Assembly (NCBI GenBank): GCA_016202745.1
Contig: JACQOB010000073.1
Coordinates: 1-11,721, forward strand
Reading direction: 5' to 3'
DNA from: Candidatus Aenigmatarchaeota archaeon
GTDB lineage: Archaea > Aenigmatarchaeota > Aenigmatarchaeia > QMZP01
Length of the DNA: 11,721 nucleotides
In this document: piece by piece, positions 5,750 through 11,510 of the stretch
Layout: each line of letters starts with the position of its first letter
How positions within the stretch are numbered: the first letter of the stretch is position 1
The notes under the pieces: model-generated
Told to the model about the DNA's origin: nothing
Databases searched by the model: none
The model's input: only the letters and a program-made list of their open reading frames with translations
Program-made: the position numbers and the translations under genes

Positions 5750-6209
5750 GACTATCACCCTTTAATGTATAAGCAAATCCCTTAACTTGCCTGCCGGCTT
5801 CAGTACCTGCCGGCGATGTTATCGCCGGATATACCGTTTTCGATTGATTCAAGCCGGACCTTTTAAAGTCTTCTATCTTCCCTTTTCCGTATTGCATAAG
5901 CATACCTCTCAGCCTGCTGTCAACAGGGACGCGGTGCAGCTCAAGCAGGCGCTTAAGCCTGGCTGCGATTGCACGGCCCTTGCTGTCGAAATCGGTAAGT
6001 ATAACGACTTTTGACGCACCGTTATTGCCTGCTATTAGTTCCACAACGGTGATTAAAGGTTTGCCGCTTATCCTTACTATTTTATTTAAACCCAGGGTTT
6101 TTAAAGCCCTCTCATCCCTAATCCCCTCGACAATCAGCGTCCTGCCATCGAGCTCCCCGAGGAGGGCCATGAAGTCTTCCTCATCCCTTTCCACGCTCTT
6201 ATAAGCCAT
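5670..6209 (-). CDS. Small TOPRIM-domain protein (RNase M5/primase-like)
   Basis: Residues about 20-115 are a stand-alone TOPRIM domain: LIVEGIRDERAL (E28, D32), then VVILTDFDSKGR (D73, D75) and a helical Arg-rich end (RLKRLLELHRVPVDSRLRG). Small TOPRIM proteins of this sort are common in archaea; they are related to the catalytic domain of RNase M5 and DnaG, and their substrate is generally unknown. Nothing recognisable lies beyond residue 120. The tail to 179 crosses a GC-rich hairpin (5810-5828) and reads 80 nt into dnaG in another frame, ending in a Lys/Gly/Asn-rich sequence. The tail may have arisen by loss of an earlier stop, or a frameshift may be present. It lies between a 66-residue gene (11-bp gap) and dnaG, probably in one operon. 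Confidence 0.82.
   Translation of the reverse strand: MAYKSVERDEEDFMALLGELDGRTLIVEGIRDERALKTLGLNKIVRISGKPLITVVELIAGNNGASKVVILTDFDSKGRAIAARLKRLLELHRVPVDSRLRGMLMQYGKGKIEDFKRSGLNQSKTVYPAITSPAGTEAGRQVKGFAYTLKGDSHGEIGADIDKVHNKGHNKGQGNSGKT
5790..5828. repeat. Direct repeat plus GC-rich hairpin inside the TOPRIM gene tail
   Basis: CCTGCCGGC occurs twice, at 5790-5798 and 5806-5814. The second copy runs into a perfect 8-bp stem (CCGGCGAT at 5810-5817, ATCGCCGG at 5821-5828) with a 3-nt loop. Its form is close to that of the hairpin at 86-106: GC-rich arms, a three-base loop and ATA right after. It falls in the unconserved C-terminal part of the TOPRIM gene and just upstream of dnaG. Confidence 0.5.
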
Positions 6210-6220
6210 ACGACCGCCTG

Positions 6221-6421
6221 CTAAAGCTGTATTTTCCTTTCAGGCCCCTTAGTCTTACTGATAAGTCCAATGACGCGCAATGCATTGTAAAGAAGCCCGC
6301 TTTCTGGATTAAGGCAATCATACATGTGGCTATGCCTTATTGCCCCTCCCTCATCTCTATAAGTCTTCATCCAGAAGCTGGCTATGCCCCCTTCCTCGCA
6401 GGCGTCACATTTAACATACAT
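6221..6421 (-). CDS. Small Cys/His protein of unknown function
   Basis: This 66-residue protein is not recognised. It has C5-x2-C8 near the start and H30, H32 and C36 in IRHSHMYDC, enough ligands for one zinc site, though whether it binds metal is inferred. The C-terminus is basic (ISKTKGPERKIQL). The ATG at 6421 is one base past the stop of the CBS-domain gene, and a GTGATG sequence lies seven bases before it, so translation is probably coupled. The TOPRIM gene starts 11 bp downstream. Tight spacing and a conserved-looking reading frame support a real gene within the CBS-TOPRIM-dnaG operon. Confidence 0.6.
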   Translation of the reverse strand: MYVKCDACEEGGIASFWMKTYRDEGGAIRHSHMYDCLNPESGLLYNALRVIGLISKTKGPERKIQL

Positions 6422-6422
6422 G

Positions 6423-7283
6423 CTAACGCATCACATCAACTATATCCTTCTCTGTTATGATGCCCACAAGCTCCCTGGCCGTGTTAACTACAGGGAGGCA
6501 GTTCACCCCATGGCTGGCCATGAGCCTCACGGCCTCGGCCACATCCTGTCCGGGAGCTACTGACGCGGCGTCGCCGCTTATTGCCCTGGTTATCCCCACC
6601 CTGTCCTTTGCCAGCCTGTGGAACTGCTGTGTCGCAGACAGGTGCTTCAGTATGTCCTTGGGCGTCACAATCCCTGCCAGCCTTCTGGACGGCGACAGGG
6701 GCGGGTCCCTGCCATGGCCTGTCACCACCGGCAGCCTCCTGTAGCCTCCCCTTACCATCGCCTTCACCGCATCGAAAACAGTCTCCGTATCCCTTATGAA
6801 GGCGGGCCTGTGCGTCATCGCATCCCTGACCCTCATGCCGGTCTTCCCGTCTATGTGCTTCACCATATCCCATTCCGTGAGGATCCCTGAAACCTTCCGG
6901 TATTCAAGTATGGGATGGAAGCCCTTGCCATGCCTCTGGAGGAGGGACAGCGCGTCGCCGGCTGTGTGCTCGGGGGTGAGATGCAGGGCCTTCCTGGTTG
7001 CAATCTTTCCCACGGGAAGCACAAGCCCGTCAAACCTGGTCCTGTAAATCAGGTATTTTTCCCCACCGCCCAGGAAATCAAGCACATCCTGGCCTGAAAC
7101 CACGCTCCTGAAGTAGCCTCCGGTCTCGCTCAGGACCGGCAGCCTCCTGTGCCTTTGCAGGAGGGGAATAACATCCCTGACAGGCTCATCCTCCCTGCAG
7201 TGGGTCACGGCCTTCGAGGAGATGTCCAGGGCCTTAGCCTTAAGGTCCAGAAACTTCCCCGCGTTGATGCCATATCTTGCCAT
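6423..7283 (-). CDS. Protein with four CBS domains
   Basis: The 286 residues consist almost entirely of CBS repeats, at about 22-72, 93-145, 153-215 and 232-286. Typical endings include VSGILTEWDMVKHI, LAGIVTPKDILKHL and LVGIITEKDIVDVM, with paired RRLPVV / NCLPVV strands. The first repeat (RRLPVLSETGG...VVSGQDVLDFL) is the most diverged. Two Bateman modules would result. CBS pairs bind adenine nucleotides or similar ligands and usually act as energy or ligand sensors; no catalytic domain is fused here, so it probably acts through a partner. It is the first gene of a tight minus-strand run leading to dnaG. A TATA-like box lies at 7318-7326, giving a leader of about 14 nt. Confidence 0.9.
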   Translation of the reverse strand: MARYGINAGKFLDLKAKALDISSKAVTHCREDEPVRDVIPLLQRHRRLPVLSETGGYFRSVVSGQDVLDFLGGGEKYLIYRTRFDGLVLPVGKIATRKALHLTPEHTAGDALSLLQRHGKGFHPILEYRKVSGILTEWDMVKHIDGKTGMRVRDAMTHRPAFIRDTETVFDAVKAMVRGGYRRLPVVTGHGRDPPLSPSRRLAGIVTPKDILKHLSATQQFHRLAKDRVGITRAISGDAASVAPGQDVAEAVRLMASHGVNCLPVVNTARELVGIITEKDIVDVMR

Positions 7284-7317
7284 AGCGCTGCCTAGAATAT
7301 AATATTTTGGCGGGAAG

Positions 7318-7326
7318 GAATATAAA
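7318..7326 (-). promoter_or_regulatory. Candidate promoter for the CBS-TOPRIM-dnaG operon
   Basis: On the minus strand the sequence is GGTTTATATT, directly after the stop of the upstream oxygenase gene. It is the best TATA box in this gap and predicts transcription start near 7297. A second A/T-rich run, at about 7296-7306, is too close to the ATG at 7283. Confidence 0.5.
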
Positions 7327-7331
7327 CCCGG

Positions 7332-7949
7332 CTACTGGCCAGCCACCTGCCTCAACAGGCACGTGTACCTCTCTTCCTTTATGTCCTCCACGAAATGGTA
7401 TGGCCGCTGGCTGCGCTCCTTCCAGTTCCTTGGTGCGCGCAGCAATATCAGGCTGCCTGGAGGGTTCTCCAATTCAGCGGCATTGTGCCTTTCCCTGTCC
7501 GCGCAAATGTAAAACCGTCCCTGCCCGCCAATCACGAATATTGAAACAAGGTTTATGTTTGTGGGGAAATCCCTGTGGGCAGTTATGCCGCCTGAACCCG
7601 GCCTGTACCGGTTCAAGACCTCCTGGCTTATGCCCAGGCCCGGCGGCAGGTTGTCTGCCAGGAAGGACTCATACGCGTCCTTCAGCAGGAGATACCCCGG
7701 GTATTCCGGCCTAAGGATCCCCCTTTCCCCATCAAACAGCACGCACATGTCATAGTCCTCCTCCACCCGGCTGCCTGGATATTCAGGAGGCTTTGTGTAA
7801 GCAGCGCCCCTCGCCTCTTCAAGGAGCTCTTTCCTGAAGCTGTCATTGAGGAATGACTTTATGCTCATGCCGCCGGGATGTGACGGGTGGTAAAGGCTTT
7901 CTACAGCCCTCCTGATGTCAACATCCTGAACGTTAAACAAATCAGCCAT
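7332..7949 (-). CDS. AlkB-like 2-oxoglutarate/Fe(II)-dependent oxygenase
   Basis: The C-terminal half has the AlkB-type double-stranded beta-helix pattern. It begins LNRYRPGSGGITAHRDFP, which gives the N-x-Y-x-PG motif and the iron-binding H125-x-D127. It ends RPYHFVEDIKEERYTCLLRQ, with the distal iron ligand H185 and Arg residues (R194, R200) suited to bind 2-oxoglutarate. Family members demethylate alkylated DNA or RNA bases, or hydroxylate proteins; the substrate is not evident here. The N-terminal 100 residues are not recognised. The frame opens with a TTG at 7973, but the ATG at 7949 (205 residues) sits about 26 bp from a TATA-like element and is preferred, implying a leaderless message. 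It is divergent from the PGK-like gene. Confidence 0.78.
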   Translation of the reverse strand: MADLFNVQDVDIRRAVESLYHPSHPGGMSIKSFLNDSFRKELLEEARGAAYTKPPEYPGSRVEEDYDMCVLFDGERGILRPEYPGYLLLKDAYESFLADNLPPGLGISQEVLNRYRPGSGGITAHRDFPTNINLVSIFVIGGQGRFYICADRERHNAAELENPPGSLILLRAPRNWKERSQRPYHFVEDIKEERYTCLLRQVAGQ

Positions 7950-7969
7950 GTAGATGCTGGATATCCCAA

Positions 7970-7980
7970 GCAATAAATGC
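7970..7980. promoter_or_regulatory. Single TATA-like element shared by two divergent genes
   Basis: GCAATAAATGC (GCATTTATTGC on the other strand) is nearly palindromic. Its centre, 7975, is 25 bp from the PGK-like ATG (8000, plus strand) and 26 bp from the oxygenase ATG (7949, minus strand). No other TATA-like sequence in the 50-bp gap has suitable spacing for either gene. Both would be leaderless and would compete for one TBP site. Confidence 0.5.
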
Positions 7981-7999
7981 CTTGTTGCCTTCTATAGTC

Positions 8000-9220
8000 A
8001 TGGCCATAAGGTTCGGCGATGTCATGCAGCTGGAGAATGCGGCCATAAGGGAAGGCGAAAGGTGGCTTTACAGTGCTGATTTCAACATAAGCTATTCCGA
8101 TGAGGGCGGCGTGAGGAGGCCCAGGAACACGGAAAGGGTGGACAGTGAGTTGGAAGACATGCGGCACATTGCCGACAACGGAGGCGTTGTAGCAATACTT
8201 GCCCACCAGGGAAGATACAGGAGCGGTAATGCCGTTGACCTTGATTTCATTGCCAGGTATCTGGGCTCAAGAACAGGACGTGAAGTGAAATATTGCAAGG
8301 AAAACAATACAGGAAATGCGGCAGGGTTTGTGGAGTCCCTAAAGCCGGGCGAGATTGCAATAATGGGCAACACGCGGTTCCATGAAGGGGAGGAGGCCAA
8401 TGACCCTGTCCTTGCAGGGCAGTTCGCCGGCCTGGCAGGGAATGGATGTGCCGCAATAGGCGGGTTCGGAAAGGCGCACAGGAAGCACGCGTCAAATGCG
8501 GGCATCCTTCAGCACATTCCTGGATACATTACAGCAAGCCAGGTGCGCGAGATGGAATTGCTTGAGCCATGGGCAGGCGTATCGGAGGAATACTCTGTTG
8601 CCGTGCTGGGCGGCCTGAAGAAGGAGAAGATAACAGAGGGTCTCGCTGGCTTTGCAAGGAATTATGACGCAATAATCCCCGGAGGGATAGTGCTGAACAC
8701 AATATACCTCGCCCAGGGGAAAAGTATAGGAAAATCCGTTATTGAGGACGCCGGAAAAAGATATGACAAGATGGTTGGAGGGATATTGGAATCTGAATTT
8801 GTTGGAAAACTTTGCATACCAGAGGAAGTGGTCATTGCCAAGCCCGTCATTGGCGGCTATGAAGGCGGCAGGAGGGTGGCCATAGTGGATGGAGTTCCAG
8901 ATGATTTTATGATTGCGGATGTCATCCTCCCGGATAAGGCAGTGAGAGCCCTGGAAAGGCTTGCGTCAGGAGGAGGCAGGCTTGTCCTGGCAGGGCTGCC
9001 AGGCATATATGCTTCCGGATTCACAGGATCAACGGATGCAATAGCCGAATATATGAACAGGGAGGAGGTAAAATCGGCTGCCCTGGGAGGCGACACGGCC
9101 AGCCTGCTCAAGTTCAGGGGATACGCGTCAACAGGCGGAGGGTCCGCCCTTCATTTCATCGCGCACGGTACAACACCCGTATTCGAAGCACTGAGGGAGA
9201 ACAAGGCCAGGTTCGCTTAG
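8000..9220 (+). CDS. Divergent phosphoglycerate kinase homologue, catalytic residues altered
   Basis: The 406 residues follow the phosphoglycerate kinase fold from end to end: YSADFNIS (25-31 region), AHQGR, GNTRF with R126, FGKAHRKHAS with R161, LGGLKKEKI with K207, a GKSIGKSVIE stretch, GGDT at 363-366 and STGGG at 377-381. True PGK makes ATP from 1,3-bisphosphoglycerate. Here the catalytic Arg of RxDFN is S25. The nucleotide-site block WNGPxGxFE reads LAGLPGIYA, losing its Asn and Glu. LENLRF has become MGNTRF. So it may be inactive, changed in substrate, or regulatory. The frame extends upstream to a TTG at 7982, but the ATG at 8000 begins the homology and fits the shared TATA element. 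The CCA-adding gene follows 45 bp on. Confidence 0.88.
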   Translation: MAIRFGDVMQLENAAIREGERWLYSADFNISYSDEGGVRRPRNTERVDSELEDMRHIADNGGVVAILAHQGRYRSGNAVDLDFIARYLGSRTGREVKYCKENNTGNAAGFVESLKPGEIAIMGNTRFHEGEEANDPVLAGQFAGLAGNGCAAIGGFGKAHRKHASNAGILQHIPGYITASQVREMELLEPWAGVSEEYSVAVLGGLKKEKITEGLAGFARNYDAIIPGGIVLNTIYLAQGKSIGKSVIEDAGKRYDKMVGGILESEFVGKLCIPEEVVIAKPVIGGYEGGRRVAIVDGVPDDFMIADVILPDKAVRALERLASGGGRLVLAGLPGIYASGFTGSTDAIAEYMNREEVKSAALGGDTASLLKFRGYASTGGGSALHFIAHGTTPVFEALRENKARFA

Positions 9221-9235
9221 CCCTTCCATGGCTCT

Positions 9236-9247
9236 ACTTATTTTAAT
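9236..9247 (+). promoter_or_regulatory. Candidate promoter for the CCA-adding enzyme gene
   Basis: ACTTATTTTAAT lies in the 45-bp gap after the PGK-like gene. Its centre is about 25 bp from the ATG at 9266, which has no Shine-Dalgarno sequence, so a leaderless transcript is likely. Confidence 0.45.
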
Positions 9248-9265
9248 CCGCACAATAATACTATT

Positions 9266-10654
9266 ATGGACAAAACCGATCTGATTCTCCGGCAGGTCCT
9301 GAAAAAGGTCACTCCTACGCCCAGGGAGCAGGAGGAAATGAATCACATAAAGGGCAAGATACTTTCCGCCGCCGGGAAGGTCCTGGAGCCGCTCGGGGTG
9401 GGATGCACAATGGCCGGCAGCTTCATGAGGGACACCTGGATGCCGCACAAGAAGGAGTTTGACCTGTTCATGCTGTTCCCCAAGGAGCTCAAGAGGGAAG
9501 AGCTGGAGAGGCAGGGCCTTGACGTGGGCAAGGAGATAGTCAGGAGGCTCGGCGGCACTTACCTGATTGCTTATGCAGAGCACCCTTATGTGCGCGCGAA
9601 GATCGGCGGGTTTGACGTTGACATTGTTCCCTGCTACAAGGTGGACAGGGCAACGGAAATACAGTCAGCTGTTGACAGGACGCCATTCCATAACCAGTGG
9701 ATTTTGCAGAACCTGAAAAAGGAGGCTTCAGGGGAGGTACGGCTGCTGAAGCAATTCCTGAAGAACAATGGCCTTTACGGCTCTGACATGAAGACCCTCG
9801 CCTTCTCAGGCTACCTGTGCGAAATCCTCATTGTAAAATACTGGACATTCAAGAACCTCATCCTGAAGACATCCAGGTGGGTTCCCGGGGAGTATATCGA
9901 CCTGAAGGAATACCACAAGGGCAAGCCCGCCGCATTCAGGGGCCACCCTCTTGTTGTCATCGACCCCGTTGACCATAACAGGAACGTGGCCGCCGTGCTC
10001 TCCCACGAGAACTTCATGAGGTTCGTGATGCTGTGCAGGGATTTCTGCAGGAAGCCGTCCCTGGCGTTTTTCTTCAGGGGAAAAAGGAAGGTTAACCTGG
10101 CCGGGATAAGGAAAATCGCAGGCAAGAGGAAAACCCAGTTCCTCCTCCTCACATTCCCGCGGCCTGACACCCTTCCGGACATCCTCTGGCCCCAGCTGAG
10201 GCGGGGGGCCCACCGCATCAAGAGCATACTGGAGGAATATGAATTCCGCGTGCTGGGCTGGGACGTCTGGTCCGATGAAAAGAGCATCTGTGCGATCCTG
10301 CTTGAGATGGAGGTCTGGGGGCTGCCCAATATCAGGAAGCTGGTTGGGCCGGGCATTTTTGCTTCAGGCCACGTGAAGGAATTCACGTCCAAGTACAGGA
10401 ACGCCAGGCTTTACATAGAGGGCGACCACTGGACTGCCGAGACGGAGAGGCCCTTCACGACAGCCGTGGCCAAGCTCAGGGACAGCCTTAAGGCCAGCCC
10501 GGCTGAGCTGAAGGCAAAGGGCATCCCGTCCTATATGGCGGAATCGATCTCGAAGAAATTCTCCGTGCTGAAGGACGCGGGAATGTTCACCGTAAAGGCT
10601 GAAGGGTTCCCGGAGTTCATTGAGAATTATCTGGAAAAGAGGGTGACACCCTGA
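9266..10654 (+). CDS. cca: Class I (archaeal) CCA-adding tRNA nucleotidyltransferase
   Basis: The 462-residue length and motifs match archaeal CCA-adding enzymes, which build or repair the 3' CCA of tRNA using CTP and ATP without a nucleic acid template. The nucleotidyltransferase signature is MAGSFMRDTWMPHKKEFDLFMLFP: GS at 51-52, catalytic E64 and D66. The third carboxylate is D119 in FDVDIVPCY. The Glu-x-Asp form is the one known from the Archaeoglobus enzyme, so no catalytic residue is missing. The central segment (VRLLKQFLKNNGLYGSDMKT, then FSGYLCEILIVKY) is the usual helical region; the tRNA-binding tail domain follows to about 450. The last 38 bp overlap the end of a convergent gene. 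Confidence 0.95.
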   Translation: MDKTDLILRQVLKKVTPTPREQEEMNHIKGKILSAAGKVLEPLGVGCTMAGSFMRDTWMPHKKEFDLFMLFPKELKREELERQGLDVGKEIVRRLGGTYLIAYAEHPYVRAKIGGFDVDIVPCYKVDRATEIQSAVDRTPFHNQWILQNLKKEASGEVRLLKQFLKNNGLYGSDMKTLAFSGYLCEILIVKYWTFKNLILKTSRWVPGEYIDLKEYHKGKPAAFRGHPLVVIDPVDHNRNVAAVLSHENFMRFVMLCRDFCRKPSLAFFFRGKRKVNLAGIRKIAGKRKTQFLLLTFPRPDTLPDILWPQLRRGAHRIKSILEEYEFRVLGWDVWSDEKSICAILLEMEVWGLPNIRKLVGPGIFASGHVKEFTSKYRNARLYIEGDHWTAETERPFTTAVAKLRDSLKASPAELKAKGIPSYMAESISKKFSVLKDAGMFTVKAEGFPEFIENYLEKRVTP

Positions 10655-10997
10655 TTTCCGCCTTTTTGCCAAGCGGCCTGAACAGCCCCTCTTTGTCCAA
10701 TCCCATCCTCTTGCCAGTCGGGTATCTTGTCAGCACCGCAACGACGGCTGGTTTCCTGAAAAAGCTTTCATATCTGATAAGAAGCATATCACAGACTTCC
10801 TGCCCGCGTTCCAGCCTCCCGCCTACGTAGAAGCCGCAGTCGCTCAGCTGCCCAACCAATCTCGCCGTATTCGCGCCTTCCACCTCTTCCAGCGGAACGC
10901 TGTCCCGTCCGTAAGCGCCAAGGTGGCTGTTGATCATCCCAATGTCATACCTTATTTCTGCTGGATACATTTTTGCTGGGTCTGCTGGTGATGCCAT
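10617..10997 (-). CDS. Unknown 126-residue protein
   Basis: The function is not recognised. Mixed alpha/beta content is likely, with LVGQLSDCGFYVGGRLERGQ and KPAVVAVLTRYPTG as the most ordered-looking parts. Codon use is like that of the neighbours (AGG for Arg, G/C-rich third positions). The ATG at 10997 lies about 27 bp from a TATA-like element (CATTTATG on the minus strand, 11020-11028), consistent with a leaderless message; an internal ATG at 10970 is the alternative. Its last 38 bp overlap the end of the cca gene on the other strand. The stretch GLDKEGLFRPLGKK faintly resembles GCDKEGRLIFRAGKNK in the next gene upstream. Confidence 0.65.
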   Translation of the reverse strand: MASPADPAKMYPAEIRYDIGMINSHLGAYGRDSVPLEEVEGANTARLVGQLSDCGFYVGGRLERGQEVCDMLLIRYESFFRKPAVVAVLTRYPTGKRMGLDKEGLFRPLGKKAEIRVSPSFPDNSQ

Positions 10998-11019
10998 ACA
11001 CAGGATCTTCGCAGCAGGT

Positions 11020-11028
11020 CATAAATGC
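11020..11028 (-). promoter_or_regulatory. Candidate promoter for the 126-residue unknown gene
   Basis: On the minus strand it reads GCATTTATG, close in form to the divergent element at 7970-7980. It predicts transcription start within a few bases of the ATG at 10997. Confidence 0.4.
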
Positions 11029-11040
11029 TTCAGGGACGGG

Positions 11041-11277
11041 TTATTTGCTTCTTATTGCTTCAAGGGCCTCCACCAGCGGCTTGTTCTTGCCTGCCCTGAA
11101 AATCAGCCTGCCTTCCTTGTCGCAGCCCACAGCCGCCTCAACGTATCCGTCATTGGTTACAGCAAGCAGCTCATATCCGCTCCTTGTCTGACCCCTGTAC
11201 ACTTTCCCTTCATATCCCTTCAGGCTTTGGGTCATAAGAAATCGTGTCAGATACCGGAATGGTCCTCCCTGGGTCAT
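11041..11277 (-). CDS. Unknown 78-residue protein
   Basis: A small basic protein that is not recognised. Alternating hydrophobic stretches (YEGKVYRGQTRSGYELLAVT, YVEAAVGCDKEGRLIF) suggest a compact beta domain, ending in a short helix (PLVEALEAIRS). The ATG at 11277 is about 26 bp from an A/T-rich element at 11297-11306. The internal ATG at 11235, which repeats the MTQ opening, would give a 64-residue form beginning MTQSLKGYEGKV and may be the real start. No partner or motif identifies a role. It lies in a run of short minus-strand genes downstream of the AAA+ ATPase. Confidence 0.55.
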   Translation of the reverse strand: MTQGGPFRYLTRFLMTQSLKGYEGKVYRGQTRSGYELLAVTNDGYVEAAVGCDKEGRLIFRAGKNKPLVEALEAIRSK

Positions 11278-11296
11278 GTTTGCTGGGATGCGTTGC

Positions 11297-11306
11297 CATA
11301 ATTATT
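11297..11306 (-). promoter_or_regulatory. Candidate promoter for the 78-residue unknown gene
   Basis: The minus strand reads AATAATTATG. Its centre is about 25 bp from the ATG at 11277. It is a weak TATA box, supported mainly by spacing. Confidence 0.3.
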
Positions 11307-11318
11307 CCCTGCCGCTGC

Positions 11319-11477
11319 TTAAATCCTTATCCTCTTGAGCATGCCGGTTATTTCGGACTCCGGGCTGGTTGCTTTTGTACGCACATCCTCCCCGTCGTAG
11401 GAGACAACGCCCATAATTTCCACAGGCGGGAAGTAAGCGATCACGTCGGTGCCGCCATCATGCCTTCCAATGGCCAT
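11319..11477 (-). CDS. Unknown 52-residue protein
   Basis: The short frame runs from ATG at 11475-11477 to TAA at 11319-11321. The product begins MAIGRHDGGTDVIAYFPPVE and ends SEITGMLKRIRI. A central strand-like part (VEIMGVVSYDGEDVRTKA) suggests a small beta domain. It is not recognised. Codon use resembles the neighbouring genes, and a TATA-like element at 11500-11510 is about 27 bp upstream, so a leaderless message is plausible. It fills a gap between the AAA+ ATPase and the 78-residue gene that would otherwise be empty. Confidence 0.5.
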   Translation of the reverse strand: MAIGRHDGGTDVIAYFPPVEIMGVVSYDGEDVRTKATSPESEITGMLKRIRI

Positions 11478-11499
11478 ACTTAGAAGAAGCATGCAAGCA

Positions 11500-11510
11500 T
11501 TAAATACTTA
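11500..11510 (-). promoter_or_regulatory. Candidate promoter for the 52-residue gene, overlapping the AAA+ stop codon
   Basis: The minus strand reads AAGTATTTAATG; the TAA stop of the ATPase gene (11508-11510) lies at its edge. It predicts transcription start near 11479, at the ATG of the 52-residue gene. Confidence 0.4.

Noticed and set aside
5750..5758. Upstream GTG start for dnaG.
   Set aside because: The GTG is inside the GGGTGAT ribosome-binding sequence of the ATG at 5749, so it is unlikely to be the start.
6484..6873. 129-codon minus-strand frame inside the CBS-domain gene.
   Set aside because: It is in another frame of the gene; the product is Gly/Arg/Gln-rich, as expected from a G/C-rich shadow.
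9410..9475. Apparent loss of the first catalytic Asp in the CCA-adding enzyme (EFD instead of DxD).
   Set aside because: Glu at this position is the known form in the archaeal enzyme from Archaeoglobus, so the site is intact.
9806..10392. Two long minus-strand frames opposite the cca gene.
   Set aside because: They are shadows of a gene whose protein matches its family along its whole length.
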